Shown one piece after another: positions 6,688 through 17,488 of a DNA stretch of 64,000 nucleotides (positions within the stretch are counted from its first letter, which is position 1; each line of letters begins with the position of its first letter). The DNA comes from Pseudomonadota bacterium. Lineage in GTDB: Bacteria; Pseudomonadota; Alphaproteobacteria; Sphingomonadales; Sphingomonadaceae. The notes under the pieces were generated by a model. The model was not told the DNA's origin, did not search any database, and saw nothing but the letters and a program-made list of their open reading frames with translations. Where the stretch lies: contig JBCBSU010000001.1 in NCBI GenBank assembly GCA_039818985.1, positions 2,010,367 to 2,074,366 of the forward strand, in the 5' to 3' direction. Position numbers and translations under genes: made by a program.

Positions 6688-8178
6688 ATGAATCTCCCCC
6701 AGAAAACGGCAGAACCCGCGATTCCTTTCGATTCGCAAGCCGCGACCGACTTGGAAGCGGAAGTGGAGGCCGGACTGGTTTTTCTTTCTTCTCAGGATTA
6801 TACCGATCAGGTGCTTGACGTAACACGCCAGGATATCACCAGGAATGCCAGCAAGCGGCGTAGCCGTGCCAGGCTGGATGCCGGGCTGTGTGTCGTCGAT
6901 ATATTGTGTATCATTGCCGCTTTTGCCCTCGCCAATATCGCCCGGCTCGGCATCATCAGCATCCCGCAGATCAGCAATATGCTCGCTGTCTGCATACCGA
7001 TCTATCTTGCCACCGCGTTCAACTCGCGCGCTTATGGCTCGACCGTCCTCGGCAGCTTCTGGACCAGCTATACCCGTGCTGCCACCTCGTTCCTGCTGGC
7101 GATGGGCGCGGTTGTGCTCACCGCCTTCTTCCTCAAGGCCAGTGCCGATTTCTCGCGCTTCATCTTTTTGACCGGGGGCGTATTGGGGCTGATATTCCTG
7201 TTTGCCGGGCGTTGGCTGATGTCACAGCTTGCCAAGCGGATATTGGGCAGCAACCCGATGGCCGAAATCATCATCCAGGATGGTGTCTCGATACATTATA
7301 CCGGCAACAGTCCACTGATCGATGCCGTATCGCAGAAGCTGGAACCCGATCTCACCAACCCGGTGATCGTTCAGCGACTTGGCCTGATGACGCAGAATAT
7401 GGACCGGGTTGTGGTCCACTGCACGCCGGAAAAGCGCCAAGCTTGGGCATTTACCTTGAAAGCGCTCGACATCAATGCCGAGATTGTCATTCCCGAGCTT
7501 GACGATCTCGCACCGATCGCGCTCGACCGTCGCGACGGCCATATCGCACTGTCAATTGCCCAGGGTCCGCTCAAATGGAATGAGCGCATCACCAAGCGGC
7601 TGTTCGACATCGCTTTCGTGATGGTGGCATTGCCCATATTGGCGCTGCCGATGCTGGTCGTCGCGATATTGATCAAGCTGGAATCGCCTGGTCCTGCGCT
7701 GTTCAAGCAAAAGCGCATCGGACTGGGTAACCGGCCCTTCTACATCCTCAAATTTCGCAGCATGCGCAGCGAGAAATGCGATGCCAATGGTGATCGCTCC
7801 ACAGGGCGCGATGATGACCGCATCACGCGCCTGGGTGCATTTATCCGCAAGACCAGCATCGATGAACTGCCCCAGCTCTTCAACGTGCTGGTCGGTGATA
7901 TGAGCGTTGTTGGCCCGCGCCCCCATGCCATTGGTTCGCGCGCCGAAAACCTGCTGTTCTGGGACATTGACAGCCGCTACTGGCACCGCCACGCGGTCAA
8001 GCCCGGTCTTACCGGCCTGGCCCAGATCCGCGGCTATCGCGGTGCCACCGAAAAGCGGCAGGACCTTGAAGACCGGCTGCGTTCCGACCTCGACTATCGC
8101 GCCAACTGGTCGCTATGGGGTGATATCAAGATCGTCCTGATGACCTTCAGGGTGCTGATTCACCGCAACGCCTATTGA
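6688..8178 (+). CDS. Polyprenyl-phosphate glycosyl-1-phosphate transferase (priming enzyme)
   Basis: A 496-residue member of the WcaJ/GumD/SpsB-type family that starts exopolysaccharide repeat synthesis by moving a sugar-1-phosphate to undecaprenyl phosphate. The N-terminal half has several membrane helices (about residues 60-180). A further helix near 305-330 leads into the catalytic bacterial sugar-transferase domain with [33 protein letters not shown] and [11 protein letters not shown]. The C-terminus ends with [15 protein letters not shown] and a D-Y-R-N-W-S-type region. The sugar is probably glucose or galactose by family, but this cannot be read from the motifs. It is the first gene of the plus-strand polysaccharide operon. 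Confidence 0.92.
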   Translation: MNLPQKTAEPAIPFDSQAATDLEAEVEAGLVFLSSQDYTDQVLDVTRQDITRNASKRRSRARLDAGLCVVDILCIIAAFALANIARLGIISIPQISNMLAVCIPIYLATAFNSRAYGSTVLGSFWTSYTRAATSFLLAMGAVVLTAFFLKASADFSRFIFLTGGVLGLIFLFAGRWLMSQLAKRILGSNPMAEIIIQDGVSIHYTGNSPLIDAVSQKLEPDLTNPVIVQRLGLMTQNMDRVVVHCTPEKRQAWAFTLKALDINAEIVIPELDDLAPIALDRRDGHIALSIAQGPLKWNERITKRLFDIAFVMVALPILALPMLVVAILIKLESPGPALFKQKRIGLGNRPFYILKFRSMRSEKCDANGDRSTGRDDDRITRLGAFIRKTSIDELPQLFNVLVGDMSVVGPRPHAIGSRAENLLFWDIDSRYWHRHAVKPGLTGLAQIRGYRGATEKRQDLEDRLRSDLDYRANWSLWGDIKIVLMTFRVLIHRNAY

Positions 8179-8230
8179 GCCGCGTCCGCGCAGTACGCTC
8201 CGAACGCTTCGAGATCAGAAAGTCCATCCG

Positions 8231-8782
8231 GTGCAGGCCATTCCGACCGATATCGCCCCAGTCGTGATCATCGAGCCCAGGCGCCATGGCGATACCCGTG
8301 GCTATTTTGCCGAGACCTTTCGCGATGACTGGTTTCGCCGCAACGTCGCTGACATCGCTTTTGTACAGGACAACCATTCACTGAGCGCTGAGCCGGGTAC
8401 GCTGCGCGGCCTGCACTTCCAGACTCCACCCCATGCCCAGGCCAAGCTGGTGCGCTGTGTCGCCGGGGCGATCTGGGATGTTGCCGTCGATATCCGCAGC
8501 GGATCGCAAAGCTATGGCCAATGGGCCGCTGCCGAGCTCAGCGCCGAAAATGGCCGCCAGCTTTTCATTCCCGCCGGTTTTGCCCATGGCTTTGTCACGC
8601 TGGGCCCGGCAACGGAAGTTGCCTATAAATGCTCGGACTATTACGCCCCCGAATGTGATGCCGGTCTGGCCTGGGACGACCCCGACCTCGCTTTGCCCTG
8701 GCCGCTCGACGGCAAGCCACCGATCGTCTCCGACAAGGATGGCAGCCATCCCGGCCTCGCCGATTTCAGCAACCCGTTCTGA
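8231..8782 (+). CDS. rfbC: dTDP-4-dehydrorhamnose 3,5-epimerase
   Basis: A 183-residue cupin-fold epimerase. Diagnostic segments include RGYFAETFR, the catalytic-base region LRGLHFQTPPHAQAKLVRC, DIRSGSQSYGQW, and FIPAGFAHGFVTL. It converts dTDP-4-keto-6-deoxyglucose to the L-lyxo epimer, the third step of dTDP-L-rhamnose synthesis. The start is a GTG. It is the first of four consecutive rhamnose genes in the order C-B-D-A, all on the plus strand, downstream of the priming transferase. The full set predicts that rhamnose is a component of the polymer. Confidence 0.95.
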   Translation: MQAIPTDIAPVVIIEPRRHGDTRGYFAETFRDDWFRRNVADIAFVQDNHSLSAEPGTLRGLHFQTPPHAQAKLVRCVAGAIWDVAVDIRSGSQSYGQWAAAELSAENGRQLFIPAGFAHGFVTLGPATEVAYKCSDYYAPECDAGLAWDDPDLALPWPLDGKPPIVSDKDGSHPGLADFSNPF

Positions 8783-8885
8783 GCCGCAGTTTATTGTGCA
8801 ATTTGCGGTGTAACCGGGTGACAGCGACACATTGTCAGGCTAGCTAGCGCAACAGGAATTTTCCGCTAAAACAAGGTGCAACATC

Positions 8886-9949
<1,064 letters not shown>

Positions 9950-9953
<4 letters not shown>

Positions 9954-10840
9954 TCGAAGCACGCAGGATATTGATCACCGGAGGCAGCGGGCAGGTGGGC
10001 ACCTGCCTGCAGGCGCTGCCTTGGCCCGATGATATCGCACTGGTGGTTCCCGATCTCGATAGTTTCGACCTGACCGATCCCGTTTCGGTCGCGCGCTTCA
10101 TCCGTGAAAACCCGCTTAATGCCGTGGTCAATGCCGGGGCCTATACCGCGGTCGACAAGGCCGAGAGCGAGCCCGAACTGGCGATGGCGGCCAACGGCCA
10201 TGGCGCAAAAGTGCTGGCGCAATCTGCCGCCGATCAGGGACTGCCGATCATCCAGGTGTCGACAGACTATGTCTTCGACGGCAGCAAGGACACACCCTAT
10301 GGCGAGGATGATCCGGTGGCGCCGCTCGGTATTTATGGCAAGAGCAAGCTGGCGGGCGAGAAGGGCGTTCTGGAAAGCGGTGCCCGGGCCATCATATTGC
10401 GCACCGCCTGGGTGCTGAGCCCGCATGGCCATAATTTCCTCAAGACCATGCTGCGCCTCGCGGAAGAGCGCGACACGGTGAGTGTCGTTGATGACCAGAT
10501 CGGCAACCCGACCAGCGCCATTGACATTGCCAATGTGCTGCAATCGCTGATCCTGACCATGGTCGACGATCCGACCCGCCAGACCGGCATCTACCACTTC
10601 ACCAATGCCGGTGAGACAAGCTGGCATGGCCTCGCGGCGCATATTTTCGACCGGCTGAATGCCGAGGGACACACGGCACCGGCACTCAACGCCATTTCCA
10701 CCACAGACTATCCTACCCCGGCAAGGCGCCCCGCCAATAGCCGCCTCGACACCAGCAAGATCACCGCTGATTTTGCCGTCACACCACGCAGCTGGCAGAG
10801 TGCGGTTGATGATATTCTCGACATATTGCTGAAGGACTGA
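9950..10840 (+). CDS. rfbD: dTDP-4-dehydrorhamnose reductase
   Basis: A 296-residue NAD(P)-dependent reductase of the RmlD family. It shows the nucleotide-binding [11 protein letters not shown] near the N-terminus, [37 protein letters not shown] and the active-site [10 protein letters not shown]. It performs the final reduction to dTDP-L-rhamnose. ATGA overlap with rfbB and a three-base gap to rfbA place it inside one operon. The C-terminal segment contains [12 protein letters not shown], typical of the family. Nothing unusual was seen. Confidence 0.95.
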
Positions 10841-10843
10841 CGC

Positions 10844-11710
10844 ATGAGAGGCATTATTCTGGCCGGTGGCTCGGGCACCCGGCTGCACCCGGCAACGCTG
10901 GCGGTGAACAAGCAGCTGCTACCGGTCTATGACAAGCCGATGATCTATTATCCGCTGTCGGTGCTGATGCTTGCCGGCATCCGCGAAATCCTGATTATCT
11001 CCTCGCCGGAATATCTCGACCGCTATAAGCAGCTGTTCGGCAGCGGCGCGCAATATGGCCTCGACATATCCTATGCACTGCAGCCCAAGCCCGAAGGACT
11101 GGCCCAGGCCTTTCACATCGGGGCGGAGTTTGTCGATGGCGGCCCGGCCTCGCTGATCCTGGGCGACAACATCTTCTTCGGCGCCGGGTTGCAGATATTG
11201 CTCGCCAATGCCGTGGACCGCAGCAAGGGCGCGACGGTTTTCGGTTATCAGGTCGATGATCCGCAGCGTTATGGCGTGGTTGAACTCGATAGCAATGCGC
11301 GCGCCATCAGCATCGAGGAAAAGCCTGCGCAACCGCAGTCGGACATGGCGGTCACTGGCCTCTATTTTTACGACCAGCGCGTCACCGATCTGGCACTACA
11401 GGTCAAACCCTCGGCGCGCGGCGAGCTGGAGATCACCGATCTCAACCGGCTATATATGGAGGCAGGCGACCTGTTCGTCGAGCAGATGGGCCGCGGCTAT
11501 GCCTGGCTCGACACGGGTACCCATGACAGCCTGGTCGAGGCATCGGAATTTGTCCGCACCATCCAGCACCGCACCGGGCAGCAAATCGCCTGTCTGGAAG
11601 AAATCGCCTTTGAACAGGGTTTTATCGATCGCGACCAGCTGATCGAGGCCGGCAACCGTTTCGCCAAGACCAGCTATGGCCAATATCTGCTGAAGCTGGC
11701 TGACGCTTAG
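10844..11710 (+). CDS. rfbA: Glucose-1-phosphate thymidylyltransferase
   Basis: A 288-residue nucleotidyltransferase of the short RmlA type. The nucleotide-binding loop [29 protein letters not shown] lies at residues 5-33. The family motifs [29 protein letters not shown] and [15 protein letters not shown] are present. It makes dTDP-glucose from dTTP and glucose-1-phosphate, the committed step of rhamnose synthesis, and is usually feedback-inhibited by dTDP-rhamnose. It starts three bases after rfbD. It closes the rhamnose block; the next gene is an acyltransferase. Confidence 0.96.
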   Translation: MRGIILAGGSGTRLHPATLAVNKQLLPVYDKPMIYYPLSVLMLAGIREILIISSPEYLDRYKQLFGSGAQYGLDISYALQPKPEGLAQAFHIGAEFVDGGPASLILGDNIFFGAGLQILLANAVDRSKGATVFGYQVDDPQRYGVVELDSNARAISIEEKPAQPQSDMAVTGLYFYDQRVTDLALQVKPSARGELEITDLNRLYMEAGDLFVEQMGRGYAWLDTGTHDSLVEASEFVRTIQHRTGQQIACLEEIAFEQGFIDRDQLIEAGNRFAKTSYGQYLLKLADA

Positions 11711-11747
11711 CCGACCGCATGACGAACATGCCTCCGGAGTGCGATCT

Positions 11748-13682
11748 GTGACAGCGATAGCCTATAGGCCCGAAATAGACGGTCTCAGATCATTTGCCAT
11801 CCTGCCGGTGATGTTCTTCCATGCCGGCCTGCCCCTTTTCAGCGGTGGTTATCTCGGTGTCGACGTCTTCTTCGTCATATCGGGCTATCTGATCACTGCA
11901 ATCATCATCAAGGATCTCGATCAGGGCCGATTTTCCATCCTCAAATTCTACGAGCGCCGGGCGAGGCGGATATTACCGGCACTGTTTACCGTCCTGCTGT
12001 TCACCACCGTGGTTGCATGGTTGTGGATGACACTGCCGCAATGGGACGATTATGCCGAAAGCCTTGTTGCGGTCAGCCTCTTTGCATCGAATATCCTGTT
12101 CTGGCGGCAGACAGGTTATTTCGACCAGTCGGCCGAACTTAAGCCGTTGCTGCATACCTGGACCCTGTCGGTCGAGGAGCAGTTCTACATCATCTTCCCT
12201 GTGCTGCTGATCCTTATCTGGCGATACCGCGCAAATGCCGCCTTGTGGTTTCTGCTGGCCATCGGGCTGACCAGCCTGGCCTTTTCCGAATATGCCTCGC
12301 GGGCGCTGCCAATGACCAATTTCTATCTGTTGCCCAGCCGTGCCTGGGAGCTGATGGCAGGGTCTCTATGCGCCGTCTTCATGAAGTCGTCGGCGAACAG
12401 GCTTGAGGCGATCGGGCCACGGCTGGGAGGTATGCTCGGCCTGGTCGGGCTGGCACTGGTTGTCGCCTCCAATCTTGTCTTTACGCCGGAAACCCGCTCA
12501 CCAGCCCTGATCACACTTTTCCCCATAGGCGGCACGGCGTTGATCATCTTGTTCGCCAGGGGAGAGACTTTCGCCGCGCGCCTGCTGAGCTGGAAGCCTT
12601 TCGTGGCCATCGGCCTGATCAGCTACAGCGCCTATCTCTGGCACCAGCCACTGCTGGCCTTTTATCGCATCAAATATTTCCATCACGATCCACTGGTAAT
12701 AGCCGCATTGATGGTCCTTGCCCTGCTGCTGGCGTGGCTAACCTATGTCGTGATCGAGAAACCGGCGCGTTTCACGCTGCTCAAAAATCGCTCCAACAAG
12801 CTGATATTGTTCATAGCCGCGGCAGCGCTTGCCGCTACTGCCGGAGTCGGACTCGCCGGACGTTTCACATCGTGGCCAGCACTGCCAACGGTTGCTGGCC
12901 TCTCGGACAGGGGCGACCCTGAGGACACATTCGGCTGGTACTTCCGCAACGACAAGGCGGACCAGGATGGCGGCCTGTTGCTCTATGGCGACAGCCATGC
13001 ACGCCATTATGTCGGCGCGCTGGACGGCTATGCCAAGGATCAGGATGTACCGTTCGAATATATTGGCGAATATGCCTGTATGGCGCTACCCGGCGTTACC
13101 AGCCTGTTCCAGGGCCGGGTCCGTCCGGACTGCACCAAGCAGCTCAACAGGCTCAGGACCAATCTCGCAGAGAAAAGCAGCGTGCTGGTGATCGCCCAGT
13201 TCTGGGATATCTATGTCGCCGATGACCAGGGCCAGCAGATCGGCACCGATGGCTCGGCCAACGATCCCAAAGCGGCCAGCGCGATCTTGACGGGGCTGGA
13301 CAGCCTGTTCGAGATTTTGCCGGACAATCAGCCGGTCGTGTTGATCGGTTCAGCGGCAGGAACGCTGGATGCGTCAGAACAGATGAAGGAGGGCTATTTC
13401 CGTTGCCTGCAATATATCGATGGCGATTGCCCCTCGGCCTATCCCGCCAGGCAATCGCGCTATCGCGCTTTCAACGCCCGGCTCGCTCAACTTGCCGACA
13501 AATATGACAATGTGCGCTTTGTCGATCCATTTGCTGCGCTTTGCGATGCGCAGCAGTGCCGCATCGTCGAGAATGGCAAGATCATCTATGTTGATGAGGG
13601 ACATCTGACCCGTGATGGTTCGGAAAAGGTCATCCGTGCTTTCGCGCCGACATTTGCCGAGGCCATCGCCGAATTACCCTGA
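11748..13682 (+). CDS. OafA-like membrane O-acyltransferase with C-terminal SGNH domain
   Basis: About 644 residues. The N-terminal ~350 residues form a multi-helix acyltransferase-3 domain starting YRPEIDGLRSFAILPVMFFHAG and continuing GGYLGVDVFFVISGYLIT and FYERRARRILPALF; the conserved His is in FFHAG. After the last helix, a periplasmic SGNH-type domain begins with LLLYGDSHARHYVGAL and ends with a DEGHLT segment. Such fusions O-acetylate surface polysaccharides at the membrane. The second GTG (11748) is preferred because CGGAG lies eight bases upstream; a GTG at 11739 overlaps that site. It is likely co-transcribed with the rhamnose genes. The acyl group and acceptor are inferred to be acetyl and the local polymer. 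Confidence 0.9.
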   Translation: MTAIAYRPEIDGLRSFAILPVMFFHAGLPLFSGGYLGVDVFFVISGYLITAIIIKDLDQGRFSILKFYERRARRILPALFTVLLFTTVVAWLWMTLPQWDDYAESLVAVSLFASNILFWRQTGYFDQSAELKPLLHTWTLSVEEQFYIIFPVLLILIWRYRANAALWFLLAIGLTSLAFSEYASRALPMTNFYLLPSRAWELMAGSLCAVFMKSSANRLEAIGPRLGGMLGLVGLALVVASNLVFTPETRSPALITLFPIGGTALIILFARGETFAARLLSWKPFVAIGLISYSAYLWHQPLLAFYRIKYFHHDPLVIAALMVLALLLAWLTYVVIEKPARFTLLKNRSNKLILFIAAAALAATAGVGLAGRFTSWPALPTVAGLSDRGDPEDTFGWYFRNDKADQDGGLLLYGDSHARHYVGALDGYAKDQDVPFEYIGEYACMALPGVTSLFQGRVRPDCTKQLNRLRTNLAEKSSVLVIAQFWDIYVADDQGQQIGTDGSANDPKAASAILTGLDSLFEILPDNQPVVLIGSAAGTLDASEQMKEGYFRCLQYIDGDCPSAYPARQSRYRAFNARLAQLADKYDNVRFVDPFAALCDAQQCRIVENGKIIYVDEGHLTRDGSEKVIRAFAPTFAEAIAELP

Positions 13683-13695
13683 ACCGGAGCGCGTC

Positions 13696-14448
13696 CTAGC
13701 CGGGTAAGGAGACTTTCTCTCCGCGCAGCCGGGCCCCGAGCACCAGCGCCAGAAAACGGCCATTGGTGCTGGCATAGCGCCAGAACATCTTGCGCGGCTC
13801 CTGGATCAGCCGGTGCAGCCATTCCAGCCCGTTGCGCTGCATCCATCCGGGGGCACGGCTGACATGCCCGGCGAGCACATCGACCGACCCGCCAACGCCC
13901 ATGATGAACGGCACCTCAACCTCGCGTGCATATCTGGCAAGAAAGCGTTCTTTGCGCGGTGTCGGCATGGCGATGAACAGGCAATCGGCACCGCTGGCCC
14001 GAATATCGGCAACAATGTCAGCCTCATCTTCCGGGCCGAAATAGCCGTTGCGCGACCCGGCCATGGCAAGGCCCGGCCAGCGCTTCTGGGCCGTTGCGAT
14101 GGCGCGTTCCAGCACATCCTGCCGAGCGCCGAGAATATAGGGTCTGCGCCCGCTTGCAGAACAATGCGCCAGCAGCGCCAGCATCAGGTCGACACCCGAA
14201 ACCTTGGGCGCATCGCGCAGGCCGAGAATCCGCAGCGCCAGCACGATGCCCATACCGTCAATACCGATAATGTCGGCGCCAGTGACATCATTATGGAGTT
14301 CGCGATCACTGCGCATCTTGACGAATTTCGCCGCGTTCATCGCGACATGGACGCATTGTTCGCGGCTTGCCATTGCTGCTTCGCACCGCTCCAGCGTTTC
14401 ATCAAAGCCGAGCACGTCGATCGGGGTATCGAGCAGTTCAACCCGCAT
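13696..14448 (-). CDS. WecG/TagA/CpsF-family glycosyltransferase
   Basis: About 250 residues, the normal size. Signature segments are MNAAKFVKMR, the catalytic-Asp region GADIIGIDGMGIVLALR, NGYFGPEDEADIV, FIAMPTPRKERFL and GVGGSVDVLAGHVSRAPGWMQRNGLEWLHRLIQEPRK. The family adds N-acetylmannosamine or ManNAc-uronate to lipid-linked intermediates. The presence of UDP-ManNAc and UDP-ManNAcA genes later in the window fits that donor. The start is set at the MRVELL ATG, which overlaps the end of the GT4 gene; a longer reading adds 14 residues. It is the last gene of a seven-gene minus-strand operon. Confidence 0.92.
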   Translation of the reverse strand: MRVELLDTPIDVLGFDETLERCEAAMASREQCVHVAMNAAKFVKMRSDRELHNDVTGADIIGIDGMGIVLALRILGLRDAPKVSGVDLMLALLAHCSASGRRPYILGARQDVLERAIATAQKRWPGLAMAGSRNGYFGPEDEADIVADIRASGADCLFIAMPTPRKERFLARYAREVEVPFIMGVGGSVDVLAGHVSRAPGWMQRNGLEWLHRLIQEPRKMFWRYASTNGRFLALVLGARLRGEKVSLPG

Positions 14449-15634
14449 CGGCCTTTTCCTCGCCCAGCGCGATACCGAGTCCGCGCGCATAGTTGCCCCT
14501 GATGGTGTCGCGCTGAAATTCGCGCGCCGCGCCCGATTGTTGCCACGCGGCGAGATCCTGTTTCATCGCCTTCTGGTCGCGCAGAATCTTGCGCATCGCT
14601 TCGGCAATCGCACCATCATCCTGTGGCGCCACCGCCAGTGCGAAAGACTGTCCGTCATAATAGCCGTCCACCGCGGCATCGGCGGGATAGACGATCGGAC
14701 AACCCGCCAGCAACGCCTCGGCGAACACCATACCATAGCTCTCGCGCCTGGAGACCATGCAAAAACCGGCATGGCGGTTCATCACCGCCTGCATGTCGGC
14801 ACCGGCCACACTGCCCTTGAGTGCGATGCCGCCGGCCTTTGCGTCATCGATACGTCGCTGCAGCATGGCGACAAGGCCGTCCTCACCCCCACCATAGATA
14901 TCGAAAGTAAAGCCACTTTGCCCCTGCCGCACCCGGTTCGCCGCCTTGACCAGCCGGTCGAAATTCTTGATCTGCCAGTGCCGCAGATGGAATGCAGTCA
15001 TGATCCGGTCCGGTGCTTCCTGCGGTGCGATGATCCGGTCCTGTTCGGTGATACAGGGCAGCATCTGCACCGGGCCATTGCGCTGGCCCAGCGCCTGCTC
15101 GCAATAACGCAAGGCCCATGGCGCAAAGGGGAAGACCATCGCGGCCTGGTGGAATATCTGGCCATAATCGGGCCACAGGTCGCGCCGCACCTTCAGGATG
15201 GAACGATCGGTATTGCCCTGAATCGAAAGCGCAAAGGGGACATTGAAATGGCGCGCCAGTCTGCGCGCAATCAAGCCTTCCATGCTGAGCTTGTGCCCCT
15301 GAATCAGCGTCGGTCTCAGTCCCCGCCGGGCAATATCATCGGCCAATATGTCAGCGACCGCATGCAGGCTCGACCGCAGGAACAGGCCACGCGACGGCGC
15401 GGCATAGGTCCAGCTCGAGATATTGCCGGTCTCATCATGCCGATGGATACCCCTGCCCCAGTCCTTACCCAGCCATCGCTTCATGCCGCTGGCAGGGGGA
15501 ATGTCACGACGGTTGAGCGAGTAAACCTGATGATCGAACCGGTCCGCCGTGGCCTCGACCAGATTGGCGATTGCCCGGGTCTTCGCCGATTGGACGCTGT
15601 CCGGATAATCGGTGGAAATATGGATGATTGTCAT
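14438..15634 (-). CDS. GT4-family glycosyltransferase
   Basis: A 398-residue GT-B-fold protein. The C-terminal half shows the usual nucleotide-sugar site: FDIYGGGEDGLVAMLQ, IALKGSVAGADMQAVMNRHAGFCMVSRRESYGMVFAEALLAGCPIVYPADAAVDGYY, including the E-x7-E motif (ESYGMVFAE). The N-terminal acceptor half starts with MTIIHISTDYPDSVQSAKT. The enzyme is predicted to be a retaining transferase that extends the lipid-linked repeat at the cytoplasmic face. Its sugar specificity cannot be read. It overlaps the WecG-like gene by 11 bases and follows the hexapeptide acetyltransferase after 12 bases. Confidence 0.9.
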   Translation of the reverse strand: MTIIHISTDYPDSVQSAKTRAIANLVEATADRFDHQVYSLNRRDIPPASGMKRWLGKDWGRGIHRHDETGNISSWTYAAPSRGLFLRSSLHAVADILADDIARRGLRPTLIQGHKLSMEGLIARRLARHFNVPFALSIQGNTDRSILKVRRDLWPDYGQIFHQAAMVFPFAPWALRYCEQALGQRNGPVQMLPCITEQDRIIAPQEAPDRIMTAFHLRHWQIKNFDRLVKAANRVRQGQSGFTFDIYGGGEDGLVAMLQRRIDDAKAGGIALKGSVAGADMQAVMNRHAGFCMVSRRESYGMVFAEALLAGCPIVYPADAAVDGYYDGQSFALAVAPQDDGAIAEAMRKILRDQKAMKQDLAAWQQSGAAREFQRDTIRGNYARGLGIALGEEKADAG

Positions 15635-15646
15635 GGTGCGGCGGCG

Positions 15647-16156
15647 CTATTCGCGGTCGGCTTTGGCCTGGCGCTTCTTGAAGTCGCGTCCCGGCAGCTT
15701 CGCCGCCTCGGGATCACTCTCGCGCAGCCGCCGCTCATTCTCATCGGCCTCGACCAGCCGCCCGAACATCTCGACAACAATCCCTTCCTTGACGATCCGC
15801 GCCGGATTACCGGCCACCGCGCAATGCGAAGGAATATCCTTGGTGACGACGCTGCCGGCGCCGACAATCACACCGTCGCCAATGGTCACGCCTGGAAGGA
15901 TCAGGCTCTGGCCGCCGATAAAGCAGCGCTCGCCGATGCGGGTGTGCAGATAGAGGCCGCGCGTGAAGTCATGCGTCATGATCCGCGCGCCAAAGGCGAC
16001 ATAGCTTTCCGCGCCGATGTGAATGCCGGCTCGGAATGTCCAGTCGAGCTCGGCCGACATCGACATCCGTGCCGTCGGATGGATATCCAGTCCCAGCACC
16101 TTACGCTGATACCATGACCGCGTGGTCAGCATGGCCTGTCGTACCAAACGCTTCAT
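15647..16156 (-). CDS. Hexapeptide-repeat O-acetyltransferase (WbbJ-like)
   Basis: A 169-residue left-handed beta-helix acyltransferase. It has stacked hexapeptide repeats (IHIGAESYVAFGARIM, ERCFIGGQSLILPGVTIGDGVIVGAGSVV) and the typical terminal block AVAGNPARIV. The catalytic His is probably that of THDF near residue 62. The family acetylates sugars using acetyl-CoA in the cytoplasm. A charged C-terminal tail of about 40 residues (ADENERRLRESDPE...) follows the helix. The neighbours are a GT4 transferase and a Wzy-like membrane protein on the same strand, so it probably acetylates a sugar of the repeat unit. Confidence 0.9.
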   Translation of the reverse strand: MKRLVRQAMLTTRSWYQRKVLGLDIHPTARMSMSAELDWTFRAGIHIGAESYVAFGARIMTHDFTRGLYLHTRIGERCFIGGQSLILPGVTIGDGVIVGAGSVVTKDIPSHCAVAGNPARIVKEGIVVEMFGRLVEADENERRLRESDPEAAKLPGRDFKKRQAKADRE

Positions 16157-16207
16157 TTTAGCTCGTTACCTTCTCTAGAATCGAATAGCCGCCCGGGATG
16201 CTGATCC

Positions 16208-17485
16208 TCAGGCGTGCGATGGGGCCCGTGAATATGGCCTGCTCGGCGGTATTTGAACAACTTTCCGGCTCTGAAAAGCCAGGCTTGTGCCAATACCCTG
16301 TATGATGAGCACGATCGCCTGGGTGGTGAGAACGGCAGACACGGTGAACTGGCCAATCAGTACGACCGCGAGGGCTATGGCAAGCCCGAGATAGACATTG
16401 CGATATTCAGTGGTCCTCGCATCCGATACCCTTTTGGAAAGAACAATAATCGCGATGACATAGGCCAGGAAGGCCGATATCGCCGCCGGCATGCCGTTTT
16501 TCACCGCCAACAACAGGAAATGGGCATCAATGGAATTACTCCCCATCCATAGTGGTCGCAGCCATTCATTGCGCCCGATACCGAATACCGGGTTTGCCAG
16601 CGCTTCGGCCCCGGCATATTGCCAGATCAATGTGCGATAATAGCCGGTTGACGGATTGAGCAGCAGATAGCGGTTCAATACCGCAATCAGGCCGTCCTGT
16701 GAAAAAAAGTGCAGCAGGATCAGGATAACGAAAGCAACCATTACGAGCAGCGGCCATGACAGTTCGCGTACGACGCGGCACAGCCTCTCATAGCCATACA
16801 GGCCGGAGATGGTGGCAACGCCCAGAAAGGCCGAAGAGCTGAACGAAAACAGGGCGCCAAGTGATGACGCGATACCGACAATCTTGGTCCTGCCGGGCTT
16901 CATGGCCAGCATGTAAAGCGGCAGCAGTGAGGTCAGGAACATACCGGCCATGATAGGATGATAAAATGGCCCATAGGCTCTCAAAAACCCGAGCCTTTTT
17001 TCGTTGCGAAGACCGAATGCCCCCACTTCTCGGGAACCGAGAATCTCCGCCACGGCAGGCCTCAGCAACAGTTTGCCCCCCAGGCTTTCTATCACCAGCA
17101 TGGCAGACGCCAGTGAAACGCCGGGAATGATGACGGTCAGAAACAGCCTGAGGTCAGCGAGATTGCGAATGGAGCATCGCGCCAGAAAATAGGCAATCAG
17201 GGCATCGGCTGCCAACGACGCGCCGCTCTCTATGGCGAACATGAAGTCGTGGATGACGCTGAAGGATATCACCAGCCATGCGGCCGAGAATATGTTGAGC
17301 AGGTCGACGATATTGATGCGGATCCGGCCCTGCAGCATCTGGATGAGAACGACAGGGAAAAGAGCAAATTCGACGATGCGAAAGGCGTAAAACCGGAAAC
17401 CGGAGATTTCGAAGAAGATCTCCGGCGGCAGCAAAAGGCTGTAGAAAAACAGCACCAATGGCCAAACTCTCTTGAAACCCTGCAT
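16208..17485 (-). CDS. O-antigen polymerase/ligase-like membrane protein
   Basis: A 425-residue integral membrane protein with about ten hydrophobic helices. A central periplasmic loop contains STGYYRTLIWQYAGAEALANPVFGIGRNEWLRPLWMGSNSIDAHFLLLAVKNG, which resembles the Wzy_C / O-antigen ligase loop with conserved Arg and a late His. It could be the Wzy polymerase of the polysaccharide or a ligase. A second protein of this type lies at 26814-28274. It starts three bases after the upstream acyltransferase gene stop, within the minus-strand operon. The C-terminus is basic and Pro/Ser-rich. Confidence 0.8.
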   Translation of the reverse strand: MQGFKRVWPLVLFFYSLLLPPEIFFEISGFRFYAFRIVEFALFPVVLIQMLQGRIRINIVDLLNIFSAAWLVISFSVIHDFMFAIESGASLAADALIAYFLARCSIRNLADLRLFLTVIIPGVSLASAMLVIESLGGKLLLRPAVAEILGSREVGAFGLRNEKRLGFLRAYGPFYHPIMAGMFLTSLLPLYMLAMKPGRTKIVGIASSLGALFSFSSSAFLGVATISGLYGYERLCRVVRELSWPLLVMVAFVILILLHFFSQDGLIAVLNRYLLLNPSTGYYRTLIWQYAGAEALANPVFGIGRNEWLRPLWMGSNSIDAHFLLLAVKNGMPAAISAFLAYVIAIIVLSKRVSDARTTEYRNVYLGLAIALAVVLIGQFTVSAVLTTQAIVLIIQGIGTSLAFQSRKVVQIPPSRPYSRAPSHA

Positions 17486-17488
17486 TAC

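Noticed and set aside
14204-16117. Plus-strand open frame of 637 codons
   Set aside because: It is antisense to the WecG-like, GT4 and acetyltransferase genes, which have clear motifs; the reading has no family features and reflects high G+C.
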